Source: DASWLF01 sp963768765 (lineage in GTDB: Bacteria > Desulfobacterota > Desulfobaccia > Desulfobaccales > 0-14-0-80-60-11). Taken from it: 64,000 nt of DNA. This document shows, piece by piece, positions 36,360 through 44,938 of the stretch. Positions within the stretch are counted from its first letter, which is position 1, and every line of letters begins with the position of its first letter. The stretch lies in the NCBI GenBank assembly GCA_963768765.1, contig CAVYJK010000021.1, forward strand, positions 186,001-250,000, in the 5' to 3' direction. The notes below the pieces were generated by a model. It was not told the origin of the DNA. It saw nothing but the letters and a program-made list of their open reading frames with translations, and did not search any database. A program made the translations under genes and the position numbers.

Positions 36360-37410
36360 TTACTTACTCAAGGCCGCCGGGGCACACTCCACCGGGGCTT
36401 CGAAAGTATTCCCCAGGACCAGCTGCGCCGCGGCCAACTCCTGCTGCCGGATGATCAGCGAGATGGACGAAATGGTGCAGCTCAGGGCCAGCAGAGTCAC
36501 GTGGGCCCGCTCCAGGGCCTCCAGCATGGTATGGACGATGCCGTAGCGGTCGCCGAAGTGGGGGCCGTGGAGAAAGATCCCCGCCACCGGGGTGAGGCGC
36601 ATGGGCCTGGCGTCGGGCAAGTGCTTTTTCAGCAGGCGCCGCACCTCATTGCCCTGGTCCCCGGCTGAGGCGGCTCTGGCCGTGCTGAAAGATACGATGA
36701 ATTCCTTGCTTCCCAACCCGGGGATGGCCACCAGGAACGGGACCTTCAAACCCAGCTCCGCCAGGTCCATCAGGGCATTGGCAAATCCTTCCAGGATGGC
36801 GGCCGAGGGGATGCTCATACCCCAGAGGTCCAGGTCGAGCCTGGGGCACGATCCAGTAAACCTTGATGGTCTTTTCCTGGTAGGTGGCCACTACTTTTTG
36901 CACGTATTCCTCCGGCGGGGGCTGGGCTTCAAAAAAATCTTTCGGGGACGCGAAGGACGAGAAATGAAAATCCTCGAACAGCTGCTGCACCGCGGCCTTC
37001 TTCCGTCTGGAGGAGAGCACCACGGAGATGGCGGAGGGGGAACTGGCCAGGCCGTGAATGATTACCCGGGCCCGGGCCAGGCTACGGATAAAATTGCCGA
37101 TGATCTCGGGGCGCTTGTCGTGGGGATAGAGGGCCAAAACCGCAGTGCCGGACTGCAATTCCAGGAAGCCCTGGGGATCGGCGTGAGTTCTTAGGAGGGT
37201 TAAGGCGGCTTCCCCGGCCTCGCCGGCGGTGCACAGCACTTCCCGGTCGCCGGCCACGTGGGTCAAGAAAGTCAGGTTGATCTTGTTCTGGGCCAGGGGC
37301 GCGCCGACCCGGGCCGAGAGGCGGTCCTCCCCCCGGGGGGAGGAGGACACCACGCAGGCGCCCCCCTCCAGGACTTTAAGGCCCCCAATTCTGATCCTCT
37401 GAATGTCCAA
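36360..37410 (-). pseudogene. ACT-domain protein (aspartokinase regulatory-domain-like), frameshifted
   Basis: The gene starts MDIQRIRIGGLKVLEGGACV and contains ACT-like segments (SARVGAPLAQNKINLTFLTH; later ISVVLSSRRKKAAVQQLFED), resembling the tandem ACT domains of aspartokinases without the kinase part. At the CCCC run 36843-36846 one base too many shifts the frame; without it the text reads YWIVPRLDLDLWGMSIPSAA and continues to the stop at 36360 with a second ACT set (TISSISLIIRQQELAAAQLV). The restored protein is about 349 residues. ACT domains bind amino acids; here it sits between metF and signalling genes, so it may sense a metabolite. Confidence 0.6.
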
Positions 37411-37497
37411 AGTGCGTCAGGCACATGCCTAGTGTCATGTTTCATTAAATATTAGACAAAAAATCAACCTTAACCCTCGGCTTAGAAGCCTTAAAGT

Positions 37498-37581
37498 CCC
37501 CCTTTCTTAAAGGGGGATTTAGGGGGACTATCAAGCGGTTATTTTTAATCCCCGCCCTAACCCCCCTTTAAAAAAGGGGGG
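37498..37581. repeat. CCCCCTTT/AAAGGGGG palindromic repeat
   Basis: Two palindromes (CCCCCTTTCTTAAAGGGGG and CCCCCCTTTAAAAAAGGGGGG) with GATTTAGGGGG spacers form a repeat of the type widespread in bacterial genomes. A second copy lies at 40270-40350 inside the hdrA-mvhD gap. Here it separates the ACT-domain gene from the receiver gene. Confidence 0.65.
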
Positions 37582-37635
37582 AAAAACCGTGGTTATAAAT
37601 GTCATATTAATTACGAGACGCCACGCTAGAAACTT

Positions 37636-38016
37636 TTAAAGTAATCTTTCCACCGCCTCCACCAGGGTCTTGGCGTCCACCGGTTTGGGGATGAAGTCCT
37701 CCGCTTCGATGGCCATCCCCTCGGCGTGGCTGTAGCTGGTGGTGGGCACCGCTTCCCCCACCGCGGTGAGCAGCACGATGGGGATATCTTGGGTCCACTT
37801 GTTGGATTTCAGTTCCTTGCACAGCTGATAACCGTTTTTCCGCGGCATCATCACGTCCAGGATCAACACGTCCGGACGGCGCTTCTTTATGGCTTCTTCC
37901 CCTTCAATTCCGTCATAGGCCTTCCCCACCTCGTAGCCCTTGTTTTCCAGCATCATGGATACGGTTTCCACCAAATCAGGATCGTCGTCAACGATCAACA
38001 CATACTTTTTCGACAT
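37636..38016 (-). CDS. Single-domain response regulator
   Basis: This 126-residue protein is a complete receiver domain without an output domain: acidic pair VDDDPD, phospho-acceptor Asp53 in LILDVMMPRKNG, Thr in VLLTAVG and Lys in IPKPVD. Between the Thr and Lys positions it has a short insertion (VPTTSYSHAEGM). Stand-alone receivers act as phosphate shuttles or bind target proteins. It follows metF by about 113 bases in the same direction and precedes two kinases, so it may link the kinases to the C1 enzymes, which is inference. Confidence 0.9.
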   Translation of the reverse strand: MSKKYVLIVDDDPDLVETVSMMLENKGYEVGKAYDGIEGEEAIKKRRPDVLILDVMMPRKNGYQLCKELKSNKWTQDIPIVLLTAVGEAVPTTSYSHAEGMAIEAEDFIPKPVDAKTLVEAVERLL

Positions 38017-38129
38017 GAGACCTCCCCTTTCGAGATGAGCGTAACTCCATTATGAACTTAAAATCTTTAAATTACAAGGTCATGAGGGCGGCAAATCGCG
38101 CCCCCTCGGGCGCGGCCCACGGTTTTGCC

Positions 38130-39068
38130 TCATCCCCCGTTAAGCTTGGGCCTGGGATAGAGACCCACCCGCTCCACGATTTCCGGCACCTTCTCTTCCC
38201 ATTCGATGGCCATGATATGGAATCCCCGAATGCCTTCTACCCCCTTCAATTCCTCGATCTGCTCTACCGCCAGGTTGATGCCTTCTTCCGCCTGTTTTTC
38301 CTTGGGGACGCCGCCCATGCGCTTGACGATCTCGTCGGGGACGTCGATGCCCGGCACCCGTTTTTGCATGTACCTGGCCATGCCCACGTTCTTCATGGGG
38401 GTGATGCCGGCCAGGATGGCCACTTTCTCGGTGAGGCCCCGGTCCATCGCCAGCTTCATGAACATCTTGAAGGTGTCCATGTTGTAGATGCACTGGGTCT
38501 GGACGAACTGCACCCCCGCCGCCACCTTCTTGGCGAGGCGCGCCACCCGCATCTCCACGTTGGGGCCGGCGAAGGGGTTGGCCGCGGCGCCGATGAACAT
38601 CTGGGGCCGTACCTCGAACTCGTGGCCCCCCAGGAGCTTGCCTTCGTCCCGCATCATCTTGACCGTCATGGCCAGCTGGGTGGAATCCAGGTCGAAGACG
38701 TTGGCGCAGGTGGGATGGTCGCCGAATTGCTGGTGATCCCCGGTGAGGCACAGGATATTGTTGATCCCGAAGGACGCGGCCCCCAGGATGTCGCTCTGGA
38801 GCGCAATGCGGTTCCGGTCCCGGGTCACCATCTGCAGCACCGGCTCCAAACCCATGAGCTTCAGCTTGATGCACGCGGCCAGGCTGCACAGGCGGCACAC
38901 CGAGGTCTGGTTGTCGGTGACGTTGATGGCGTCCACGTAATCTTTGATCATCTTGGCCTTGTGGTCGATGACCGCACCGTCGGCGCTACGGGGCGGACCC
39001 ACCTCCGAGGTGACCGCAAGGTGGCCCGCAGCCACCATCTTCTGGAGTTTGCTGGGAGTCGTCGTCAT
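38130..39068 (-). CDS. metF: Methylene-tetrahydrofolate reductase, MetF subunit
   Basis: This 312-residue TIM-barrel flavoprotein reduces 5,10-methylene-THF to methyl-THF, or the reverse, in the methyl branch of the Wood-Ljungdahl pathway. Family marks include TSEVGPPRSADG, RDRNRIALQSDILGA, NILCLTGDHQQFGDHP and KKVAAGVQFVQTQCIYNMD. Its ATG overlaps the metV stop by four bases. In acetogens such as Moorella, MetF works in a complex with MetV, HdrABC and MvhD; the same partners (MetV, MvhD, an HdrA fusion) are encoded directly upstream here. HdrB and HdrC are absent from the window. Confidence 0.93.
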   Translation of the reverse strand: MTTTPSKLQKMVAAGHLAVTSEVGPPRSADGAVIDHKAKMIKDYVDAINVTDNQTSVCRLCSLAACIKLKLMGLEPVLQMVTRDRNRIALQSDILGAASFGINNILCLTGDHQQFGDHPTCANVFDLDSTQLAMTVKMMRDEGKLLGGHEFEVRPQMFIGAAANPFAGPNVEMRVARLAKKVAAGVQFVQTQCIYNMDTFKMFMKLAMDRGLTEKVAILAGITPMKNVGMARYMQKRVPGIDVPDEIVKRMGGVPKEKQAEEGINLAVEQIEELKGVEGIRGFHIMAIEWEEKVPEIVERVGLYPRPKLNGG

Positions 39069-39733
39069 ATGCGTAAGTCCTCTCTCACGATCTTGCGGGG
39101 TCCGCCGTCCCGGGAAGTTTTCCAGTCCTTAGGCTCCACGGGGTTCTCAAAACGGTCCAGCTGCCCCAGGGTTTTCAGCCTCTCGTAGATCAACTGCCAG
39201 CCGCAGGGGACCTCCGGGTTGATTTCGCATTTTCCCGCTTCCGAGCCGCCGCAGGGGCCGTTGAGCATGCGCTTGGAACAGCGGGCGATGGGGCAGATGC
39301 CGCCGGTCTCCGCCAGGATGCACTTGCCGCAGGCCTGGCAGCGTTCCGAGTACAGGCCCCGCTCTTCGTTGACCCCCATAAAGCAGGTGTCCACTCCCGG
39401 GAACACTAGCTTGTTGTCATACATCTCCGCCAGGTACTGGACCCCGCAGCCGCAAGCCAGGGACACCACGGCGTCGTAGCCGTCGATCTTATCCGAGAGC
39501 TGCGCCAGGTATTCCTTCTCGCACTGGCGGGTCAGGCTGGTTTCGTCAACCTGGGCCTGCCTGCCGGCCTGGGTGAAGTACAGCCTGAGCGCCGAGGCCA
39601 AAATTTTGACCTCCTTCAGGCCGCCGGCCTCGCACACGGTGACGCAGCCGTCGCAGCCCGCGATCAGCACTTTGTTGAAGTCTTGCACCCTGCCGATGAC
39701 TTCTTCCAAGGGTTTGGGCACTGCCTTGATCAT
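39065..39733 (-). CDS. metV: Methylene-tetrahydrofolate reductase, MetV-type iron-sulfur subunit
   Basis: This 222-residue protein has an N-terminal ADP-ribosylglycohydrolase-unrelated CDGCVTVCEAGG segment, ACGCGVQYLAEMYD, and a C-terminal cysteine-rich module (CQACGKCILAETGGICPIAR with CSKRMLNGPCGGS) typical of MetV, which carries [4Fe-4S] clusters and contacts MetF. It overlaps mvhD upstream and metF downstream by four bases each (ATGA), so the three genes are translationally coupled. MetV passes electrons between MetF and the HdrA/MvhD module in acetogens; the same is expected here. Confidence 0.92.
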   Translation of the reverse strand: MIKAVPKPLEEVIGRVQDFNKVLIAGCDGCVTVCEAGGLKEVKILASALRLYFTQAGRQAQVDETSLTRQCEKEYLAQLSDKIDGYDAVVSLACGCGVQYLAEMYDNKLVFPGVDTCFMGVNEERGLYSERCQACGKCILAETGGICPIARCSKRMLNGPCGGSEAGKCEINPEVPCGWQLIYERLKTLGQLDRFENPVEPKDWKTSRDGGPRKIVREDLRI

Positions 39734-40182
39734 GTGGTTACCTCCGCGCTGGGCCTTGCGGCCGTTCCCGTTGCGTGTCTGATGGGGCTTGGTCCCAGCT
39801 CCATGATTTTGCTGGTCATTTCCCGGACAATTTCCGCGAACCTCCCACCCATGCCGGAGGAAAGGTTATACATGGCCAGCCGTTCGCCGCCGATACCCAC
39901 CTTGTCGAGGATCTCCTTGACGCGCTGGACCCGTTTCTTGGCATAGAGGTTGCCCGTCATATAGTGGCAGTCACCTTCCATGCAACCCACCACCACGACC
40001 CCGTCGGCCCCCTGCTCGAAGGCCAGCAACAGGTGAATGATGTCCACCTTGCCGGTGCAGGGGACCTCGATGATGCGGATGGTGGTCGGGTATTGCAGTC
40101 TCATCGAACCTGCCAGGTCCGCGGCGGAATACGCTCAGTAGTGGCAGCAAAACCCGACGATCTTCGGTTCAAAGTTCTCCAT
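39730..40182 (-). CDS. mvhD: MvhD family hydrogenase/heterodisulfide reductase iron-sulfur subunit, predicted selenoprotein
   Basis: Read through one TGA, the frame from ATG 40182 to 39730 gives a 150-residue MvhD: MENFEPKIVGFCCHY, TGA (codon 16, 40135-40137), AYSAADLAGSMRLQYP, then VVVVGCMEGDCHYMTGNLYA. MvhD proteins normally have FCCxxCxYxxADLAG, so the TGA replaces the conserved third cysteine exactly. A hairpin with a GG-containing loop begins 14 bases after the TGA (see 40105-40121). The protein carries a [2Fe-2S] cluster and links a hydrogenase or other donor to HdrA. Selenocysteine at an iron-sulfur ligand is therefore predicted. The frame from ATG 40104 alone would lack the cluster motif. 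Confidence 0.85.
40105..40121 (-). promoter_or_regulatory. SECIS-like hairpin after the mvhD TGA
   Basis: In the transcript, CGGACC pairs with GGUUCG (six base pairs, one G-U) around the loop UGGCA. The two loop Gs lie 21-22 bases after UGA. Bacterial SECIS elements have a small apical loop with G at the start, about 16-37 bases after UGA, so the fit is good. Confidence 0.75.
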
Positions 40183-40204
40183 CCTCGACTCCTCTTGGGT
40201 TTTG

Positions 40205-40440
40205 AGTTTCGAGTTTCGAGTTTTCGGTTGAGATTTCCATATCCATATGAGTTCTCTCTCGCCTTTAAATCCCCCTAAATCCCCCTTTTTCAAAGGGGGA
40301 CTTACTCAGGGGGAACTTCCCCCCTTTATTAAAGGGGGGTCAGGGGGGATTTTCTCGGATTCTGGCCTACCTAAACCTTGAAACCATATCTCGAAACGCC
40401 CAGTTTTTCCTCGAAACTCCCAACCTCGAAACTCGAAACT
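40205..40440. mobile_element. MITE-like element with 16-bp terminal inverted repeats between hdrA and mvhD
   Basis: AGTTTCGAGTTTCGAG at 40205-40220 is the exact complement of CTCGAAACTCGAAACT at 40425-40440. Between them lie CCCCCTTT/AAAGGGGG palindromes (40270-40350) like those at 37498-37581. There is no coding frame. It ends at the hdrA stop codon and fills the gap before mvhD. Confidence 0.55.
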
Positions 40441-42774
40441 TTAAAACAGGGTTTTTATCTTGGCCGCCAGCTGGTCATCCTCAAAATGGGCCACCTGGAT
40501 CACCTTGGCCGGGCACTCCGAGGCGCAGGTGCCGCATCCCTGGCACAGCGCTTCGTTGATCTCGGAGACGTTGTCCCGGTTGATCTGGGGCACCCCGTAC
40601 GGACAGGTCCGGACGCACACCAGGCAGGCGGCGCAGCGCTCCGGTTCCACGTGGGCCGTAACGCCGCTGATGGTCTGGTTGACGTCCGCCAGAAAGGCCC
40701 CGGCTCGGGACGCCGCGGCCTGGGCCTGGGCGATGGACTCGCTGATGAGCTTGGGCGAGTGGGCCATGCCGCAGAGGAAAATCCCCTCCGAGGCAAAATC
40801 CACCGGCCGCAGCTTGGCGTGGGCCTCAATGAAGAAGCCCGCGGCGTTTCTGGGGATCTTCAAGAGCGACGCCAGTTCCTCGGTGTCGTTGGCCCGGGCC
40901 CCGGCGCTCAGGATCACCGCGTCCACCGGCAGCGTTACGGGGCGCTCCAGCACGTGGTCGATGAAGTTGACGCTCAACTGCCGGTCTTCGGTGCGTACCT
41001 GGGGCAGCCGCTCCGGGTCGAAGCGGGCAAAGATGACGCCCTGATCCCGGGCCTCCCGGTAGTAGTCCTCCAAGAGGCCGTAGGTCCGCATATCCCGGTA
41101 CAGGATGACCACGTCCATCTCGGGGTTGAGGTCCTTGAGCTGCAGGGCGTATTTCACCGCCCCCTGGCAGCAGATGCGGCTGCAGTTGGGGTTCTCTTCG
41201 TTCCTGGAGCCCACGCACTGGATCATGGCCACCCGGCTCCATTTGGCCGCTTCCGCCGGGCTCTGGTGCAGCAAGTCCCCCAGCTCCAGTTGGGTCATGA
41301 CCCGGTGGTGCTCGCCGTAGGCGAATTCCTTGGGCTGGTACTCGTGGGCCCCGGTGGCCACCACGGTGACCCCGTGGTCGATCTTCCGCTCGTACATGCC
41401 GGGCCCCACCAGCACTTCCGTGGTGAAGTTGCCTTTATAACCGCTGAAACCCACCACCAGGGCCCCGGTGAGGACCTGGATCTTATCGTGGGACTTGACT
41501 TGGCCCATGAGATCATCCAGGTAGGCGTGCACGTCCGAGCCTTCGATGGTGTGGTGGATCTTCCGGGCGTTGCCCCCCAGCTGGTCTTCTTTTTCCAGGA
41601 CGATGGTCTCGAACCCCTGGTCCGCCAGGTTCAGGGCGGCATTCAGTCCCGCCACCCCGCCGCCGATGACCACCGCCCGCTGGTTGACGGTCAGGGGCTT
41701 TTCCATCAGCGGCTTTAAGAGAGAAGCCCGGGCCACCGCCATGCGCAGCAGGTCCTTGGCCTTCTCCGTGGCCGCCTCGGGCTCCTTCATGTGGACCCAG
41801 GAGTCCTGGTTGCGAATGTTGGCCATCTCGAAGAGGTACTTGTTCAGGCCCGCGTCGATCATGGTCTCCCGGAACAGGGCCTCGTGGGTGATGGGCGTGC
41901 AGGCCGCCACCACCATGCGGTTTAACTTTTGCTCCTCGATGACCTTGGTGATCGTGACCTGGGTGTCCTGGGAACAGGTGAAGAGGTTTTCCTCCACGTG
42001 CACCACGTTGGGCAGCGTGGCCGCGTATTGCCCGAGCTCCGGCACGTTGATGATGCCGCCGATGTTGATGCCGCAGTTGCAGACGAAGACCCCGATGCGG
42101 GGCTGATCCTCGGGCCTGACTACCTTTTGCTCCGGGATCTCCCGGGTCTTGGTCATGGTCCAACGGGCCTCGCCCATGGTGGCGCTCACCGCGCCCGCGG
42201 CCGCGGAGGCCTGCATGACGGATTCGGGGATGTCCTTGGGGCCCTGCATGGCGCCGCAGACGTAGACGCCGGGCCGGGACGCGGCCACCGGCGCCAGGGG
42301 CTCCGTGGCCACGAAGTCGTGGCGGTTCAATGCCACTCCCACGGTCCCCGCCACCCTCTTGGCGCCCTCGCTCACCTCCAGGCCCACGGAGAGGACCACC
42401 AGGTCAAAGACTTCCGACTTCTTCTCGCCGTTTTCGTCCGTATAGGAAATCTGGAGCTCATCCTCCACCGGGTCGATGGTGTGGACCCGGGAGCGGATAA
42501 ACCGCACCCCTTGTTCGTCCTTGGCCCGGTTGTAGTACTGTTCGAAGTCCTTGCCGAAGGTGCGCATGTCCATGAAGAAGATGGCGGTGTCCAGGTCGTA
42601 GGGCGCGTGCTCCTTGGCGATGACCGCCTCTTTGATGGCGTACATGCAGCACACCGACGAACAATAAGTATGGAACTTCACGTCCCGGGAGCCCACGCAC
42701 TGCAGCCAGGCGATCTTCTTGGGCTCTTTGTGGTCCGAGGGCCGCACCAGGTGCCCGCCGAAGGGCCCCGAGGC
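40441..42774 (-). CDS. hdrA: HdrA-type FAD/iron-sulfur protein, part 2 of 2 (second HdrA module and ferredoxin domains)
   Basis: This 777-residue C-terminal part continues the frame broken at 42775. It holds the rest of the first HdrA module (LQCVGSRDVKFHTYCSSVCC), a GIFVCNCG-like segment (IGVFVCNCGINIGG), a second complete FAD module (VVIGGGVAGLNAALNLADQG, IQCVGSRNEENPNCSRICC) and two C-terminal [4Fe-4S] motifs (CAACLVCVRTCP, CQGCGTCASECP). HdrA proteins perform flavin-based electron bifurcation or confurcation between ferredoxin, NAD(P)H and other carriers. The stop at 40441 abuts an inverted-repeat element; mvhD follows. Confidence 0.88.
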   Translation of the reverse strand, partial: ASGPFGGHLVRPSDHKEPKKIAWLQCVGSRDVKFHTYCSSVCCMYAIKEAVIAKEHAPYDLDTAIFFMDMRTFGKDFEQYYNRAKDEQGVRFIRSRVHTIDPVEDELQISYTDENGEKKSEVFDLVVLSVGLEVSEGAKRVAGTVGVALNRHDFVATEPLAPVAASRPGVYVCGAMQGPKDIPESVMQASAAAGAVSATMGEARWTMTKTREIPEQKVVRPEDQPRIGVFVCNCGINIGGIINVPELGQYAATLPNVVHVEENLFTCSQDTQVTITKVIEEQKLNRMVVAACTPITHEALFRETMIDAGLNKYLFEMANIRNQDSWVHMKEPEAATEKAKDLLRMAVARASLLKPLMEKPLTVNQRAVVIGGGVAGLNAALNLADQGFETIVLEKEDQLGGNARKIHHTIEGSDVHAYLDDLMGQVKSHDKIQVLTGALVVGFSGYKGNFTTEVLVGPGMYERKIDHGVTVVATGAHEYQPKEFAYGEHHRVMTQLELGDLLHQSPAEAAKWSRVAMIQCVGSRNEENPNCSRICCQGAVKYALQLKDLNPEMDVVILYRDMRTYGLLEDYYREARDQGVIFARFDPERLPQVRTEDRQLSVNFIDHVLERPVTLPVDAVILSAGARANDTEELASLLKIPRNAAGFFIEAHAKLRPVDFASEGIFLCGMAHSPKLISESIAQAQAAASRAGAFLADVNQTISGVTAHVEPERCAACLVCVRTCPYGVPQINRDNVSEINEALCQGCGTCASECPAKVIQVAHFEDDQLAAKIKTLF

Positions 42775-42775
42775 G

Positions 42776-44902
42776 CGACAGGATCCGCTCAAATTCCAGG
42801 GAAGTCACCACGTTGGGGTGCTGGGCGTAAGCATAAGTCTGGTACTTGCAGGGGTCGAAGCCCTGGAAACCGGGAGACAGGATGACCGCCCCCACTTCCA
42901 CCTCTTGGGTTTGGGGCTTCTGGAAGTGGTCGATGGCGCCGGCCTGGCAGGCGATGACGCACTGCATGCACTCGGAGCAGACCCCGCAGTTGAGGCAGCG
43001 AGTGGCCTCCTTCTGGGCCTGCTCCTCGGTGTAACCCTTGGCGATCTCCTCAAAGGAACAACAGCTGTACTCCGGCGGCAGCGCGGCCATGACCTCCCGG
43101 GGCTGGCCCTCCTCGTCCTTGGGCACCGCGGCCCAGCGCTTGTGGGCCTCCTCGCCCTCAGTGCGGCCTTCCCGCAGATCCAGGCCCCGGAGATGCCGGT
43201 CAATGGACTCCGCGGCCTCGATGCCGCCGCCCACCGCCTCCACCGCAATCCAGGGGCCGGTGTGGACGTCGCCCGCCGCGAACACGCCGGGGCGGGAGGT
43301 TTCGTAGGTCACCTGGTCCACTTCGATGGTGCCCCAGCGGGACAGCTTGACGCCGCAGTCGGCCAGCGGCCCCTGGGCCGCTTCCTGGCCGATGGCCGGC
43401 ACAATCATGTCCACGGGGAGCTCGAAGGTCTCGTTGGGGATGGGCACGGGCTTGCGGCGCCCCGAGGCGTCGGGCTCCCCCAACTCCATCTTCTGGCACA
43501 GCAGCCCCACCGCCTTGCCGTCGGCGCCGGTGATCACTTCCAGGGGCGCGGCCAGGTAGATGATCTTCACGCCCTCGCACAGGGCCTGCTCAATTTCGTG
43601 CTCAAAGGCCGGCATCTCCTCCCGGGAGCGGCGGTAGACGATGGTGACGTCGGAGCCCAGGCGCCGGGCGGTGCAGGCCACGTCGATGGCCACGTTGCCG
43701 CCGCCGATGACCGCCAGACTCTTGCCGATCTCCTGGGGCTCACCCAGGTTGTGACGCCTTAAGAACCCCACCCCCTGGACCACCCCCGGGGCCTCCTCAT
43801 TGGCGATGCCCAGGGGTTTGCCCACGTGGCAGCCGATACCTAAAAATACGGCTTTATAGCCTTCGTCAAAGAGGCCGTCCAGGGTGAAATCCCGCCCCAG
43901 GGCGGTGTTGGTCTTCAGCGTCACCCCCAGGCGCAGGATGCTGTCGATTTCTTTGTCCAGGACATCTTTGGGCAGGCGGTAGTCCGGGATGCCCACCCGC
44001 AGCATGCCGCCGGCCTTGGGCAGGGCCTCGAAGATGGTGGGGCGGTAGCCCTTGCGGGCCAGGTGGTAAGCGCAGGTGAGGCCCGCCGGGCCCGAGCCCA
44101 CGATGGCGATCTTCTCGGGCTTCGCCTCCACCAGGGGCGGAACGATGTTCCCCAGGTCCACCTGGTCCGCGGCGAAACGCTTCAGGGAGCAGATGGCCAC
44201 CGGCTCGTCCATTTCGCCCCGGCGGCACTTGGCCTCGCAGGGATGGGGGCAGACCCGGCCCAAAACCCCGGGCAGCGGCAACCTCTCCATGATGAGCTTC
44301 ACCGCTTCGTCGTATTTCCCCAGCTTGACGAGTTGCACGTAGCCCTGGACGTTGATCTCCGCCGGGCAGGTGATGGTGCAGGGGGCCCGGTCCAGCTTCT
44401 TGATGCCGAAGGCCGCGGGGATGGCCTGGGGATAGAGGCGGTAGGCCGCGTGCCACTCGGCCAGGCCCTCATTGAACTCGTCTTTCATGGTCACCGGGCA
44501 GACATTGGCGCACTCGCCGCAGCCGGTGCACTTGGCCGGGTCCACGTACCGGGGCTCCTGCTTCAGGGTGACCTTGAGGTTCCCCGGCTCGCCGCTCACG
44601 GCCTCCACTTCGGTTAAGGTGTGAATTTCGATGTTCAGGTGCCGCCCGCATTCCACCAGCTTGGGCGAAATGATGCACATGGAGCAGTCGTTGGTGGGGA
44701 AGGTCTTGTCCAGCTGGGCCATGACGCCGCCGATGGCCGGCTTGGCCTCCACCAGATGGACATAGAAACCGGAGTTGGCCAGGTCCAGGGAAGCCTGGAT
44801 GCCGGCCACCCCGCCGCCCACTACCATTACGGAGCCGGTGGGAGCGGCCTTGCCGCCGCCCTGGCCACCGCTCTTCGCCGTGTCGTCTTTCTCTTTGGCC
44901 AT
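42776..44902 (-). CDS. hdrA: HdrA-type FAD/iron-sulfur protein, part 1 of 2 (HdrA N-terminus with inserted GltD/NfnB-like module)
   Basis: From ATG 44902, residues 24-140 form an HdrA start (GGGVAGIQASLD at 29-40, NDCSMC at 71-76, ferredoxin motif Cys125/128/131/135). Residues of about 150-620 form a glutamate-synthase-small-subunit-like module: CTITCPAEINVQGYVQL, CPHPCEAKCRRG, VGSGPAGLTCAYHLARKG and IGGGNVAIDVACTARRLG with FAAGDVHTGP. CLNCGVCSECMQCVIAC follows and the HdrA fold resumes. At 42775 one base too many breaks the frame between ERILS and ASGPFGG. Restored, the gene encodes about 1486 residues with at least three dinucleotide/FAD modules, suggesting NAD(P)H coupling in one chain. 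Confidence 0.87.
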
Positions 44903-44938
44903 AATTGGGTACCTTAAAGAGTTCCAGGAGTGAAGGTT

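Noticed and set aside
37498..37581. CRISPR-like array
   Set aside because: Only two irregular palindromes without equal spacers; no cas genes in the window.
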